Positions 18,459-30,106 of a stretch of 64,000 nucleotides of DNA are shown here, piece after piece. The translations under genes were made by a program, and so were the position numbers. The notes beneath the pieces are model-generated. The model was not told where the DNA came from. It made no database searches and saw nothing but the letters and a program-made list of their open reading frames with translations. Source of the stretch: Myxococcales bacterium. Its GTDB lineage: Bacteria > Myxococcota_A > Polyangia > Polyangiales > Polyangiaceae. The stretch lies in NCBI GenBank assembly GCA_012514535.1, contig JAAZAA010000016.1, forward strand, positions 1-64,000, written 5' to 3'. Each line of letters starts with the position of its first letter. Position 1 is the stretch's first letter.

Positions 18459-19763
18459 TCACGGCCCCGCCGGAGCCGTCGGGCAGCGCAGGGTCGCGGC
18501 CCAGGTGTGGCGATCCGCCGTCCACACCAGCAGCGCGCCTCCGGGACGGCTTGCCACGGAGATGTCGTTGAAGGCGCGAGCCTGGGCGAGGGTCTCGGCG
18601 CCCTCGATGGCGTCGCCCCGGATCCGGGCCACCCGTAGCTCTTGGGGAGAGCGCGGGCGGGCGCTGCTCGGCAGGGCGAAGAAGACGTAGTGTCCCCCGC
18701 ACAAGGGCGCCGCGGTGACGGGCGCGGGGTCGATCCCGTTCGGGTAGAGCATCCAGTGGGTGTCGTCGACGGGCGCGAGCGCGTCGTCGATCGCGAAGCG
18801 AGCCAGGCCGAACTCGGTGATCGATCGCGCCGCGGCGACGAGGCCGAGGACCTGCTTGGGGCCCGTGCTCACCGCTTCGATCTCCGTGAGCGGGTGGGAG
18901 CCCGGGCCGACCCACACCACGCGATCCTCGCCGAGGCTCACGCGTCGCGCCGCGACGCGGACGGGGCGGGCGTGGACGGGGGACATCCCCGTGCGTCCCT
19001 CGTGGGTCAACACGAGCGCGCCCTGACCCAGGGGGACGAGGGCCACGCTCGTGGCCGACGAGCCTTCGGGGCTCACCCGCAGCACCTCGCCGCTGCTGCT
19101 CCAGAGCATGCTGGTGGGCTCGTCGTCGACCAGGGCCACGAAGGCGACGAGCTCGCGCTCGCCTCGGCTCAGCGCCGCGACCCGCGTGCCCGCGCGGGCC
19201 GACGCGTGGAGGGGTTCCACCTTGCTGGGGTCCCGCAGCGGCGCGCGCAGCAGGCGCCCCTCGAGGTCGATCCAGTAGGCGAAGCGGTCGGTGATTCCGG
19301 GGCCGCGACCGTACCGGGCGAAGCGCTCTGGAGGCGCGTCCGACGCCTCGAACTGCTCGTTCCGATCCAAGGGCACCAGCAGGAGCTGGCTCTGTTTGTC
19401 GACCAGCGCCACGCCGCGCGGCCAGGCGCTCGCGGGTCCGGCGGGGCCGACGGCCTGGAGCTCTCCGACGCCCCAGGTCAGGGGTGCTGCGCGGGTCGCC
19501 TCCTGCGGGGGCGAGGGGTCGGCCTCGGAGGGACGTTCCTCCGGGGCGTCGGGGGCCGCCTCGGCGGGCGGCTCAGGGGGCGGCTGGGTTGGCGGTTCGG
19601 GGCGGGAGGAGGAGGTCGTCGCGGAGGGAGCGGTCGCGCCCGTCGTTCCCACACCAGCGCCGCCGTCCCCCGGGCGCTTGTCTCGGGAGCAAGAGACGGT
19701 TACCCCGAGAGTGCCGATGAGAGACGCGAGCAGCCAGAAAAAGCGCACGGCATGGTTTGCCAC
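18459..19763 (-). CDS. Predicted lipoprotein of unknown function
   Basis: A protein of about 434 residues. GTG 19763 gives a basic start, a hydrophobic core (FFWLLASLIGTLGVTVS) and a Cys that would be lipidated; an in-frame upstream start at 19826 would overlap the divergent gene. After the Cys comes a Ser/Thr- and Pro/Glu-rich linker of about 90 residues, then a long domain with regularly spaced beta-strand pairs (for example SQLLLVPLDRN and GHYVFFALPSS), suggesting a beta-propeller. No catalytic motif is recognised. It is divergent from the 19783 gene with only 19 bases between the starts. Confidence 0.72.
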   Translation of the reverse strand: MANHAVRFFWLLASLIGTLGVTVSCSRDKRPGDGGAGVGTTGATAPSATTSSSRPEPPTQPPPEPPAEAAPDAPEERPSEADPSPPQEATRAAPLTWGVGELQAVGPAGPASAWPRGVALVDKQSQLLLVPLDRNEQFEASDAPPERFARYGRGPGITDRFAYWIDLEGRLLRAPLRDPSKVEPLHASARAGTRVAALSRGERELVAFVALVDDEPTSMLWSSSGEVLRVSPEGSSATSVALVPLGQGALVLTHEGRTGMSPVHARPVRVAARRVSLGEDRVVWVGPGSHPLTEIEAVSTGPKQVLGLVAAARSITEFGLARFAIDDALAPVDDTHWMLYPNGIDPAPVTAAPLCGGHYVFFALPSSARPRSPQELRVARIRGDAIEGAETLAQARAFNDISVASRPGGALLVWTADRHTWAATLRCPTAPAGP

Positions 19764-19782
19764 AGTTTCGGCCCGGCTGGCG

Positions 19783-20373
19783 ATGGTGCGCCGCTCCGTG
19801 CGGTCTGCGGCGGCCTGCGCGCTCACGGGCGCTGGCCTCCTGGGGTCCGTCGCATGCGCGGGCTCCGCTCCTGGGCGGACACCCGCAGTGCACCCGGGGG
19901 ACGACTCCGTTCGGGGAGGCCCTCACGAGCACGCTGCGGGCGGGGTCCCGCTGGCGGAGCGCCCCGCTCCCGTGGATGGCCGCGAGCCCGATCCGGCGCG
20001 AGGGCTGCCCGAGATCAGCATCCGGCACATCGGGTTGCACGTCGGCGGCGGCCCCAATGACGACGCCACCCGTCAGCCGATCCTGCGGGCGTTCGAGCAA
20101 CGGACGCAGGAGTTCCTCTGGTGCTACCGGCAGGTGGAGCGCCCGCTCCGGGGCGGCGTGTACGGGGTCGACCTCTACGTGCCCGCGGCGGGGGGCAACC
20201 CCGAGGTGCGCGCCACGCGGCAGCGCTTGGGCCCCCCCGAGTTCCAGGAGTGCATGGGGAAGGCTTTCCAAGGGGTGAACCTGCCGCGTCCGCCCCGGGC
20301 GACCGTGGTGAGCTATTCCCTGCGGTTCGACGTCGCCGATCCCACCGCGCCTCCGCAGCCCGCCGAGCCCTGA
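19783..20373 (+). CDS. Exported protein with AgmX/PglI-like C-terminal domain
   Basis: A 196-residue protein with a signal peptide and probable lipobox (SVAC, Cys about 25). A Pro/His-rich linker leads to a C-terminal domain of about 110 residues with LWCYRQVERPLRGGVYGVDLYV, then PPEFQECMGKAFQGVNLPRPP and a final beta-strand. The two spaced cysteines (in LWCY and QECM) and the overall strand order fit the AgmX/PglI C-terminal domain found in myxobacterial gliding and TonB-like proteins. Here it stands alone as a secreted or lipidated module. The ATG at 19783 is close to the divergent lipoprotein start. Confidence 0.7.
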   Translation: MVRRSVRSAAACALTGAGLLGSVACAGSAPGRTPAVHPGDDSVRGGPHEHAAGGVPLAERPAPVDGREPDPARGLPEISIRHIGLHVGGGPNDDATRQPILRAFEQRTQEFLWCYRQVERPLRGGVYGVDLYVPAAGGNPEVRATRQRLGPPEFQECMGKAFQGVNLPRPPRATVVSYSLRFDVADPTAPPQPAEP

Positions 20374-20431
20374 GCGCCGCGCGCTGGGCCAGACCCCTGG
20401 CGGCCGCGTTCCCGTTCGACGAGGACGCGGT

Positions 20432-21535
20432 TTACGGGGACGGGACCTCGGGGCGGGACGAGCGCCCGAAGAACGCGCGGAAGGGCACGCTCACCGGCGC
20501 GTCGTCCAGCGCGACCGCCGCCATGTGACGGAGCAACGGGAGCTCGTCCTCCTGGAGGACTCCGGCGCGCTCCCAGCTCGCGATCGCGCTCCGCATCACC
20601 TCGAGCACGTGGAGGCACTCCAACGTGGCCCCCTGCATGGCGGCGATGGCCTTGTCACGGCCGATCCCACGCCCGAGGTGCGCGCCGAAGCGCCCCGTGC
20701 GCCCGCCGTTCGTCGTGACGTCCAGATCACCGACGCCCGGGAGCCACGTCGCGCTCGCGGGGTCGCCCCCGAGGAGGCGACAGATCTGCTGCATCTCGTA
20801 GATGCTCTGGGCGAAGACGGCGGACTCGTAGTTGTGCCGCGCGATGCTCCCCGGCTGCCCCCCGGCGGCGGAGTGCGCTCCCGCCGCGAAGGCCACGCCC
20901 ATGGCATAGGCGTTCTTGAGGGCCGCGCAGGCCTCCACCCCGAGCACGTCGTCGTCGATGAAGACGTGATAGTACTCGTTTTCGAGCAGGGCGCGGCAGC
21001 GCTCCATCGCCCCGCGATCGCGACCGGTCAGCACCACGGAGGTCTCCACGCGCCGCGCCAGCTCGCCCGCGATGCACGGCCCCGCGACGGCCACGGGCTG
21101 CAGGATCTCCGCGAGGGGGGCCGGCAGGGCCCCGTGGAACGCGTCGGGCAGGGTGATCAGCCCGCTCGGCTCGAACTCGAGGCCCTTGGTGATGGAGAAG
21201 AGCGCGAAGGAACCGGGGAGCGCGCCCCTCTGCAGGCGCCGGGACAGAAGGGGCGCCAGGGTCTCCGCCGCCCAGCGCACGCCCGGAGAGCTGACGCCGA
21301 GCCCGACGAACTCCACGCCGTCCAGGGCCTCGTCCAGCTCTTCGAGAGCGTAGGGACGGATCGAGCGGGGGAGCTCCAGGGCGAGCGTCGGGTGCCAGCT
21401 CGACGCCTTCAGGCTGGCGATGATCGCGCCGTCGAGGTGGGTGCCGACGAGCCGAACCTCGTGCCCGCGATCGACCAGCGGGACGCAGATGGCGCTGCCC
21501 ATCATGCCCGCGCCCAGGACCGTGACGATGGCCAT
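20432..21535 (-). CDS. gpsA: NAD(P)-dependent glycerol-3-phosphate dehydrogenase
   Basis: A 367-residue dehydrogenase that would reduce dihydroxyacetone phosphate to sn-glycerol 3-phosphate for phospholipid synthesis. The N-terminal dinucleotide motif is VTVLGAGMMGSAI. Further family marks are VAGPCIAGELARR, LKNAYAMGVAFAAG (with the catalytic Lys) and NGGRTGRFG. The size is slightly longer than typical GpsA (about 330-340). I use ATG 21535; an in-frame start 13 codons upstream would give a poorer N-terminus. It is divergent from greB with 69 bases between. The substitution GAGMMGSA for the usual GxGxWG/A is tolerable. The subfamily resembles a non-enterobacterial GPD branch. Confidence 0.88.
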   Translation of the reverse strand: MAIVTVLGAGMMGSAICVPLVDRGHEVRLVGTHLDGAIIASLKASSWHPTLALELPRSIRPYALEELDEALDGVEFVGLGVSSPGVRWAAETLAPLLSRRLQRGALPGSFALFSITKGLEFEPSGLITLPDAFHGALPAPLAEILQPVAVAGPCIAGELARRVETSVVLTGRDRGAMERCRALLENEYYHVFIDDDVLGVEACAALKNAYAMGVAFAAGAHSAAGGQPGSIARHNYESAVFAQSIYEMQQICRLLGGDPASATWLPGVGDLDVTTNGGRTGRFGAHLGRGIGRDKAIAAMQGATLECLHVLEVMRSAIASWERAGVLQEDELPLLRHMAAVALDDAPVSVPFRAFFGRSSRPEVPSP

Positions 21536-21604
21536 TGGTCCTGGTTTGCTAGACCTCGCGCCGGATGGTGGCAAGGCCTCCGAGCTTGTATGCCTCCGGG
21601 CGCG

Positions 21605-22078
21605 ATGTCCGAACCGAACTATCTCACCCCGGCCGGAGCGAAGAAGCTCCAGGACGAGCTTCGCCAGTTGGCGTCCGTCGAGCGCCCCAAGGTCGTCCAG
21701 GAGGTCGCCGACGCCGCCGCTCAGGGCGACCGCTCGGAGAACGCGGAGTACATCTACGGCAAGAAGCGCTTGCGCGAGATCGATCGGAGGATCCGGTTTT
21801 TGACCAAGCGCCTCGAGGCCGCCGTGATCGTCCGTCCCGACGAGGTCAAGGAGGGCGAGGTGCGCTTCGGGGCCACGGTGGACCTCGAAGACGAGGAGGG
21901 CGAGCGCAAGACCTACACCCTCGTGGGCCCCGACGAGTCGGATCCGTCCGCGGGGAAGCTGAGCTTCAAGTCCCCCCTGGGGCGCGCCTTGATGAAGCGG
22001 AAGGTGGGGGACGTGGTGACGGTGCAGCGGCCCGCGGGGGAAATCGAGCTCGAGATCCTCGCCATCCGCTACGAGTGA
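21605..22078 (+). CDS. greB: Transcription elongation factor GreB
   Basis: A 157-residue Gre factor, which makes backtracked RNA polymerase cut its transcript and resume. The N-terminal coiled coil (residues 1-75) has the tip residues in GDRSENAEY (acidic pair for catalysis) and then YIYGKKRLREIDRRIRFL, which is the GreB rather than GreA form. The C-terminal FKBP-like domain contains VDLEDEEGERKTYTLVGPDE and SPLGRALMKRKVGDVV. ATG 21605 is used; ATG 21590 lies five codons upstream in frame. It ends 78 bases before the convergent ATP-grasp gene, with a strong hairpin between. Confidence 0.94.
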   Translation: MSEPNYLTPAGAKKLQDELRQLASVERPKVVQEVADAAAQGDRSENAEYIYGKKRLREIDRRIRFLTKRLEAAVIVRPDEVKEGEVRFGATVDLEDEEGERKTYTLVGPDESDPSAGKLSFKSPLGRALMKRKVGDVVTVQRPAGEIELEILAIRYE

Positions 22079-22109
22079 CGCAGCGGGCTTCGGGGCACAC
22101 CGAGCAGGA

Positions 22110-22147
22110 GACGTCGATCGCGCCCCGGCGTGGGGCGGTTCGACGTC
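22110..22147. terminator. Strong hairpin between convergent genes
   Basis: Arms GACGTCGA (22110-22117) and TCGACGTC (22140-22147) enclose a second paired part CGCCCC (22121-22126) with GGGGCG (22132-22137). It lies between the greB stop and the ATP-grasp stop, where both genes need an end. There is no T-run, so it may work with Rho or as a 3'-end stabiliser. Confidence 0.55.
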
Positions 22148-22155
22148 CCGCCCGC

Positions 22156-23124
22156 TCAGCGCGGTCCTGGATCCGTGCGGTCGAGCAGCACCGCCAAGGC
22201 GGCTTCGCGCCTCCGAGCCATGCCCGTCGACCAGCCCATCGTGAAGCGCCCGTTGAGGTCGCCCACCAGGTGGACCCCTGGCCGCCCCCGCCAGAGAAAG
22301 ATCCGGGAGTCGACGCCGAAGGGGCCGAAATAGCCGACCTCGCGCAGCGCCAGGCCCACGACGCGCGCCGTGTCCTGCGTGGTCTCGTACACGGGGTGGG
22401 GGAGGGCCTCGGGGTCCACCCGCTCGACGCTGAGGGGCGCGCCGAAGGCGTCACACAGCTGTCGGCAGGGGGCGCCGACGATCAGCTGCCCCTCGGTGAC
22501 GAGCCCATGGGTGGACACCTCGAGCTGGAGATCGACGTCGGGTTCGAGCAAGAAGCCGCCGCCGCTCACGGCGCCCCGGAGCCAGCGCTCCGTGTCCTGA
22601 TCCGGCGTCCGCAGGGGCCACTCCTCCACGCGCCGCTGCCCCTTCCCCGCGAAGCCATAGCGGCGCTTGAGGCGGACGGGACCCGCGAGGGCGCCATCGG
22701 CGTTTTCGGTGCCCGTAGCGCAGAACCGGCGGCTCGCCTCGAACTCGGCCGAGGCGGGGAACGACGACTCGAGGCGCTCCACCAGCGCGCGCAGGGGCGC
22801 GCTCCGCGCGAGCTCCCAGGCGAAGCGCCGATCGTTCACCCGCTGGAGCACCGCCAGGGTCGGAGCCTTTGGAGGGCGGTAGCCAGCGGCGCACGCTGCG
22901 CGGAGAGCCCCCGGGGTCGGACACCAGATCAGCAACGGTCCCGGCGCGCCAGCGCATCGCTGCCGACAGTCGGGGAGAACATAGGGATCGTCCCGGCAGA
23001 GCGACGGGGCGAAGTGGCGCGCCCGCGCCGCGATTTGCTCCAAGAGGCGCGCAGGGGTGGCTCGCGCGCTGGGCTCGGCGAGCTCCCGCTCGGCGTCCAG
23101 GTTGAGCCACCAGGTCCTCGTCAT
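22156..23124 (-). CDS. ATP-grasp family protein
   Basis: A 322-residue protein with ATP-grasp marks: a Lys- and Gly-rich loop KRRYGFAGKGQRRV (about residues 175-188) for ATP, and near the C-terminus GYFGPFGVDSRIF followed by VGDLNGRFTMGW, whose Asp-x-Asn-x-Arg fits the metal-binding strand. The family joins a carboxylate to an amine or thiol by an acyl-phosphate step. The substrate is unknown. The ATG at 23124 overlaps the stop of the DUF455 gene (ATGA), so translation is coupled. The N-terminal 90 residues are Cys- and Trp-containing (DCRQRCAG) and do not match a named domain. Confidence 0.72.
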   Translation of the reverse strand: MTRTWWLNLDAERELAEPSARATPARLLEQIAARARHFAPSLCRDDPYVLPDCRQRCAGAPGPLLIWCPTPGALRAACAAGYRPPKAPTLAVLQRVNDRRFAWELARSAPLRALVERLESSFPASAEFEASRRFCATGTENADGALAGPVRLKRRYGFAGKGQRRVEEWPLRTPDQDTERWLRGAVSGGGFLLEPDVDLQLEVSTHGLVTEGQLIVGAPCRQLCDAFGAPLSVERVDPEALPHPVYETTQDTARVVGLALREVGYFGPFGVDSRIFLWRGRPGVHLVGDLNGRFTMGWSTGMARRREAALAVLLDRTDPGPR

Positions 23125-24023
23125 GGGCTGGGCCGCCACGCTTCGAGGCGATCGATGAACGCCGCGTCCATCCCGGCCAGGAGCCTGCGCTCACGCTGGA
23201 TGGTCTTGCCGCGCAGCAGCAGGGGCGTCAGCGGGGGCGGCAGCGACGCGCACCAGGTGTCGAAGTCGCCGCCGTTGGTCCAGCGCCGGAACCAGCGGGT
23301 CGCGAACCGCACGTGCCCCACCTCCTCGCGCCCGACGCGCTCCTGGAGCACGGCGCCCGCCTCGTCTCCCACGGCGCGGAACCAGGTCGCGAAGCGCGGG
23401 GTGTGCTCGAGGTTGGCGGCCTCGAAGCCCATGCCCAGCAGCGCCACGAACTGCACGGGGGTCTCACAGGTGGGCACCCGCTCCCAAAACCAGTCCCGCA
23501 CGGGAAAGGCGCCGACCCGGTACCCGAGCGCCTCGATGTGCCGCTGATACAGCCCCATGTGGCGGATCTCGTCGCGGCAGATGCGGACGAGGCCCCGGCG
23601 AAACTCCGGCTCCGTGTCGGGGAAGCGCAGCAGCGCCCAGCACATGAGCTCGGCGGCCTGCAGCTCGTGATGCCAGAACTTGTGCAGCAGACGAGCGCGC
23701 GCCTCAGGGGCGCGGAGGGCGCCGAGCTTCACGGAGCGCGGCTTCGCCAAAGAGACGCGCAGCTCGGGGGGACGCCCCGGGCGTGGATCGCAAGGGGAGG
23801 GCGCCTCCGCCCAGCGCAGCGGCGCGGGAGGTGGGGTGCATTTGTGAGCGAGGGAGGTGGACTCCACATAGGCGCGGGCCCACTCCTCCACGGTTTCCCC
23901 CGTGGTGGCTCCCACGGTGTCTCCGGTGTCCACCCGGTCCTCCTCCACGCCGCTCGTGCGGCCCAGGGTCGTGTCGGACACGGCGTCGCGCGGGAGCTCG
24001 GAGGGCGCTTCGAAGGCGACCAT
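23121..24023 (-). CDS. DUF455 family ferritin-like protein
   Basis: A 300-residue protein with a helical ferritin-like core. Possible di-iron ligands appear in HHELQAAELM, CRDEIRHMGLYQRH and GREEVGHVRF, the Glu and Glu-x-x-His pattern of ferritin-like oxidases such as MiaE. The first 75 residues are acidic and Thr-rich and probably disordered. The ATG at 24023 is preferred to an in-frame upstream start because the upstream part consists of the 13-bp repeat. It overlaps the ATP-grasp gene and so forms a two-gene operon. By fold it could be an oxygenase or oxidase; the substrate is unknown. Confidence 0.78.
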   Translation of the reverse strand: MVAFEAPSELPRDAVSDTTLGRTSGVEEDRVDTGDTVGATTGETVEEWARAYVESTSLAHKCTPPPAPLRWAEAPSPCDPRPGRPPELRVSLAKPRSVKLGALRAPEARARLLHKFWHHELQAAELMCWALLRFPDTEPEFRRGLVRICRDEIRHMGLYQRHIEALGYRVGAFPVRDWFWERVPTCETPVQFVALLGMGFEAANLEHTPRFATWFRAVGDEAGAVLQERVGREEVGHVRFATRWFRRWTNGGDFDTWCASLPPPLTPLLLRGKTIQRERRLLAGMDAAFIDRLEAWRPSP

Positions 24024-24062
24024 GGACGCAAGCCTACCGGGGCGTCGGGAGGGCGCCACCCT

Positions 24063-24100
24063 GCACGAGGACCCCGCACGAGGACCCCGCACGACGACCC
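24063..24100. repeat. 13-bp tandem repeat, three copies
   Basis: The unit GCACGAGGACCCC occurs twice exactly and a third time with two changes. It lies in the 233-base gap between the divergent DUF455 and acnA genes, upstream of the likely DUF455 start. Confidence 0.8.
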
Positions 24101-24256
24101 TGGCAATGAGGAGCGCGCGGTGAGGGGCCTGTGGCGGGGAGGCCGGGAGAATGGGCCAGGATCCCTGGGCAACGGGCCAGGTTGCTTCCGAGCCGCCCTG
24201 GGGTGACCTTTGAGGCAGAGGGCGCGCGCGGGTGGCGGGTGCTCAAGGAGGTCCAG

Positions 24257-27057
<2,801 letters not shown>

Positions 27058-27061
<4 letters not shown>

Positions 27062-28206
27062 GCCAGACCGTCGAAGCCCCTCCCATGCAGCTCATCGATG
27101 AACCGGGCGGCCTCCAACGGGTCGCCCAAACCCTGCGCGGCTCCTCGCGCCTCTATCTGGACACGGAGTTCGAGTCGAACCGCTCGGGGACGCGCATCTG
27201 CCTGCTGCAGCTCAGCGGCGGAGGCGAGATCTTCCTGGTGGACTCCCTGCGCTTGCGCTCCCTCGAGCCCCTGCGGGAGGTGCTGGCCGCCCCCGAGACG
27301 GAGTGGGTCCTCCACGCGGGGCTCCAGGACGTGCAGCTCCTCATCGAGGAGCTGCGCATCGAGCCGCCGAAGCTCCTGTTCGACACGCAGATCGCCTGGG
27401 GCCTGTTGACGGCGGAGAGCTCCGTCTCCCTCGGTTACCTGCAGTACAAGGTCCTCGGCGAGCGCAGCAACAAGGCGCACCAGGCCGATGACTGGACGCG
27501 CCGTCCGCTGCCCGCCTCACAGCTCGCTTATGCGGCGGCGGACGTCGCTCACCTGCCGGCGCTCCGCGAGCACCTCGGCGAGCGCGCCCGCCAGCTGGGG
27601 CGAGAGGCGATCGTCCACAGGGCGTCCTTGGAGCTGCTCCAGCCCACGCGGGAGCCCCTGCCGCCCCTCGCCCTCGAGTCGTTCCGCAACGCCTGGCAGC
27701 TGGAGCCACGCCAGCAAGCGGGCCTGCGCTACGTGATTTCGTGGTACAATGGACTTTCGGCCGCCCAGCGCGAGGGAGCCCCCGAGACCAAGACGCTGCT
27801 GTCGATCGCGAGCCGCTTGCCCGACTCCGTCGAGGCCCTGGGGCGGATCAAAGGGGTGTCGCCGCGCTTCGTGCAGCGGGCGGGCAAGGAGCTCGTCGCG
27901 GGCCTGCGGCGCGCGGCGAGCCAGGCGCGCGCCGAGGATTTCGTCCCCATCGAGCCGGCGCCCTACGCCACCTTCGAAGACATCCGCCTCGACGCCTGGC
28001 TGACCGTCGCGCGCGCGGAGGTGTGCGCGACCTTGCAAGCGTCGCCGGAGCTGATCCTGCCGGGAAGGCTCCTGAAGTCGATGCGGGCCGCGGCGCTCGC
28101 GGGGCGCGCGGGCGCGGCCGCGTTGGCGGGCATTTCGGGCTGGCGGCGCGAGCTCGTCGAGGAGGCGTTCCTGCGGTTTTGCCAGGATCATCCCGCTCCG
28201 CTATGA
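27058..28206 (+). CDS. rnd: Ribonuclease D
   Basis: A 382-residue 3'-5' exoribonuclease of the DEDD family, which trims tRNA and other structured RNA 3' ends. The catalytic acidic residues lie in LYLDTEFES (motif I), [12 protein letters not shown] (motif II) and YAAADVAHL (motif III, with the Tyr of the DEDDy type). An HRDC domain covers about residues 205-290 (with [19 protein letters not shown]), and a second, weaker helical domain ends the protein. The GTG at 27058 overlaps the acnA stop (GTGA) and the rnd stop overlaps apaG (ATGA), so the three genes form one coupled operon. Confidence 0.93.
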
Positions 28207-28640
28207 GCAGGAACCGCGAGGTCGTCGTGTCGGAAGAGCCCTTCATCACCCAGTCGGAAGCCGTCACTCGTGGGGTGCGTGTCCGGGTGCGAGCCCGCTA
28301 CGCCGCGGAGCACTCGGAGCCCCAGAAGCCGCTCTGGTTCTTCCTCTACACGATCACGATCAGCAACGAAGGCAACGAGACCGTACGTCTCCTGAATCGC
28401 CACTGGGTGATCACCGACGCCCACGGGGAGACGGAGCAGGTGCGCGGTCCGGGCGTCGTCGGCGAGCAGCCGCTGCTCGAGCCCGGCCAGAGCTTCGAGT
28501 ACACTTCCGGTTGCCCGCTCTCCACCGAGTTCGGGTCGATGCACGGGAGCTACGACATGGTGGTGGTGGCGACCGGTGAGCACTTCGACGCGGAGGTCGC
28601 CGGCTTCGCCCTGCGCAAGAGCCCCGCGCAGGTGAACTGA
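28203..28640 (+). CDS. apaG: ApaG protein (Co2+/Mg2+ efflux associated)
   Basis: A 145-residue single-domain beta-sandwich protein. The family marks are WFFLYTITISNEGNETVRLLNRHWVITDAHG, then VRGPGVVGEQPLLEPGQSFEYTSGCPL and the final GSMHGSYDMV. ApaG proteins bind small ligands through an immunoglobulin-like fold and are linked to magnesium and cobalt handling in enterics; the precise role here is unknown. It overlaps rnd by 4 bases and ends 13 bases before the convergent kinase-like gene. Length and start are normal for the family (125-150 residues). Confidence 0.94.
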   Translation: MSRNREVVVSEEPFITQSEAVTRGVRVRVRARYAAEHSEPQKPLWFFLYTITISNEGNETVRLLNRHWVITDAHGETEQVRGPGVVGEQPLLEPGQSFEYTSGCPLSTEFGSMHGSYDMVVVATGEHFDAEVAGFALRKSPAQVN

Positions 28641-28653
28641 AGGCACTGCGCCC

Positions 28654-29550
28654 TCAGGGCACGTAGGGAGCCAGAGCTCCCGCGACCGACGGGACGTAAC
28701 CGCTCCCGAACAGGTTCACGTGCACGAGCAGCGGGTAGAGCTGCCACAAACGAACGCGCTCCTCATGCCCTGGGGCGAGGGGGAAGGCCTCGGCGTAGGC
28801 GCGGAAGGTGCGCTCCGTGAAGCCGCCAAAGAGCCGCATCATGGCCAGATCCATCTCGCGGTGGCCTCCGTAGACGGCGGGATCGATCAAGGCCGGGGTG
28901 CCGCGGGGGCTCACGTGCAGGTTGCCGCCCCACAGATCGCCATGGAGCCGCGCTGGTGGCTCCTCCTCGCCGACCCAGCGCTCCAGGGCGTCGAGCAGCC
29001 GATCGAAGCGGCGACGCACGTCTCCCGCGAGCAGGCGTCGGGCGTTTGGCATGCTCAGCTGGGGGAGGAGCCGCTCGCTCCGGTAGAACTCCGCCCAGGT
29101 TGCGGCGGGACGGTTCGATTGGGGCAGGGGACCGATGAAGTTGTCCTGCTCGAAGCCGAACCGGGGTGCTCCCGCGCGATGGAGCCGCGCGAGCCCGCGC
29201 CCGAGGTGCTCGTCGAAATCCGGAGCCCGCCGTCCGGGCTCCAGGAGCTCGAGGACGAGGAAGGCGCGCGTCGGGCTCGGGCCGACCGCCAACACGCGCG
29301 GGATCGTCAACGCCGTGGCGGCGTCTCCGTCTTCGAAGGCGCTGCGGAGCCACTCGAGCCCCCGGGCCTCCGCCTCGAACATGCCTTCGGGGGCGTCTCG
29401 TCGTGTCTTTGCGAAGACGCGGCGCCCATCGGCGAGCTCCAGGACGTAAGCCTCGCTGACGTCACCTCCTGCGACGCCGCGCGCCGCGCGGATCTTTGCC
29501 CCGAGGATCGTCCCGATGGCCTCGCGCTCGGCCCCGTCCATGGAGCTCAC
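28654..29550 (-). CDS. Fructosamine-3-kinase family protein
   Basis: A 298-residue protein of the fructosamine kinase and APH-like kinase fold. It has a Gly-rich start (GGDVSEAYVLEL), the ATP lysine in RVFAKTR, a Glu in the C-helix (FEAEARGLEWL), the catalytic loop LHGDLWGGNLHV and a metal-binding Asp in LIDPAVYGGHREMDLAM. Such enzymes phosphorylate sugar-lysine adducts and start their breakdown (protein deglycation). Start is GTG 29550 or ATG 29541. It lies 26 bases downstream of the phosphatase gene on the same strand. Confidence 0.9.
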   Translation of the reverse strand: MSSMDGAEREAIGTILGAKIRAARGVAGGDVSEAYVLELADGRRVFAKTRRDAPEGMFEAEARGLEWLRSAFEDGDAATALTIPRVLAVGPSPTRAFLVLELLEPGRRAPDFDEHLGRGLARLHRAGAPRFGFEQDNFIGPLPQSNRPAATWAEFYRSERLLPQLSMPNARRLLAGDVRRRFDRLLDALERWVGEEEPPARLHGDLWGGNLHVSPRGTPALIDPAVYGGHREMDLAMMRLFGGFTERTFRAYAEAFPLAPGHEERVRLWQLYPLLVHVNLFGSGYVPSVAGALAPYVP

Positions 29551-29576
29551 CGTACCACCCCTCCCGCCGCCCGCGA

Positions 29577-30065
29577 TCAGGACGTTTGCTGCAGCCCGTG
29601 CTCACGCTTCAGGTGATCGAGCAAGCCGCGGCAAGCGGCCTCGCAGAGGTCGAGCACCTCGTCGAACCCCTCCGCCCCACCGTAGTAAGGATCGGGCACC
29701 GGAGCGCCCGGCGGAGAGGCGGGATCGAAGGAGCGGAGCAGGCGCAGCTTCTGCTTCGCTTCCGGAGGCGCGTGCGCGATCAGATCCTCGTAGTTGCTGC
29801 TATCCATCGCGAGCACGTAGTCGAAGCGCTCCCAGTCGGCTGGAGTGAACTGGCGCGCCTGGCCACCGATGACGATGCCTCGGGCGGCCGCGGCCTGCCG
29901 AGAACGGTGATCGGGGCCTTTGCCGATGTGGTAGGCGGCGGTGCCGGCGCTGTCGATCTCCACGTGGGCCGACAGCCCCGCCGCCTCGACCAGGTGGCGC
30001 ATGACGCCCTCGGCGGTCGGCGAGCGACAGATGTTCCCCAAACAGACGAAGCAGATGCGGACCAT
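29577..30065 (-). CDS. Low-molecular-weight protein-tyrosine-phosphatase
   Basis: A 162-residue phosphatase. The active-site loop FVCLGNICRSPTAEG (Cys and Arg of the C(X)5R motif) is at residues 6-20, and the general-acid Asp lies in VPDPYYGGAEGF near the C-terminus. This class removes phosphate from tyrosine residues, or acts on small molecules and arsenate in some bacteria. ATG 30065 is preferred, with ATG 30074 three codons upstream also possible. It is followed on the same strand by the fructosamine-kinase-like gene, and preceded by the AAA ATPase 41 bases away, so all three may be co-transcribed. Confidence 0.93.
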   Translation of the reverse strand: MVRICFVCLGNICRSPTAEGVMRHLVEAAGLSAHVEIDSAGTAAYHIGKGPDHRSRQAAAARGIVIGGQARQFTPADWERFDYVLAMDSSNYEDLIAHAPPEAKQKLRLLRSFDPASPPGAPVPDPYYGGAEGFDEVLDLCEAACRGLLDHLKREHGLQQTS

Positions 30066-30106
30066 GGCGCCCATTGAAGCAGACTGAGGGGCCGGCCGAA
30101 ACCGGC

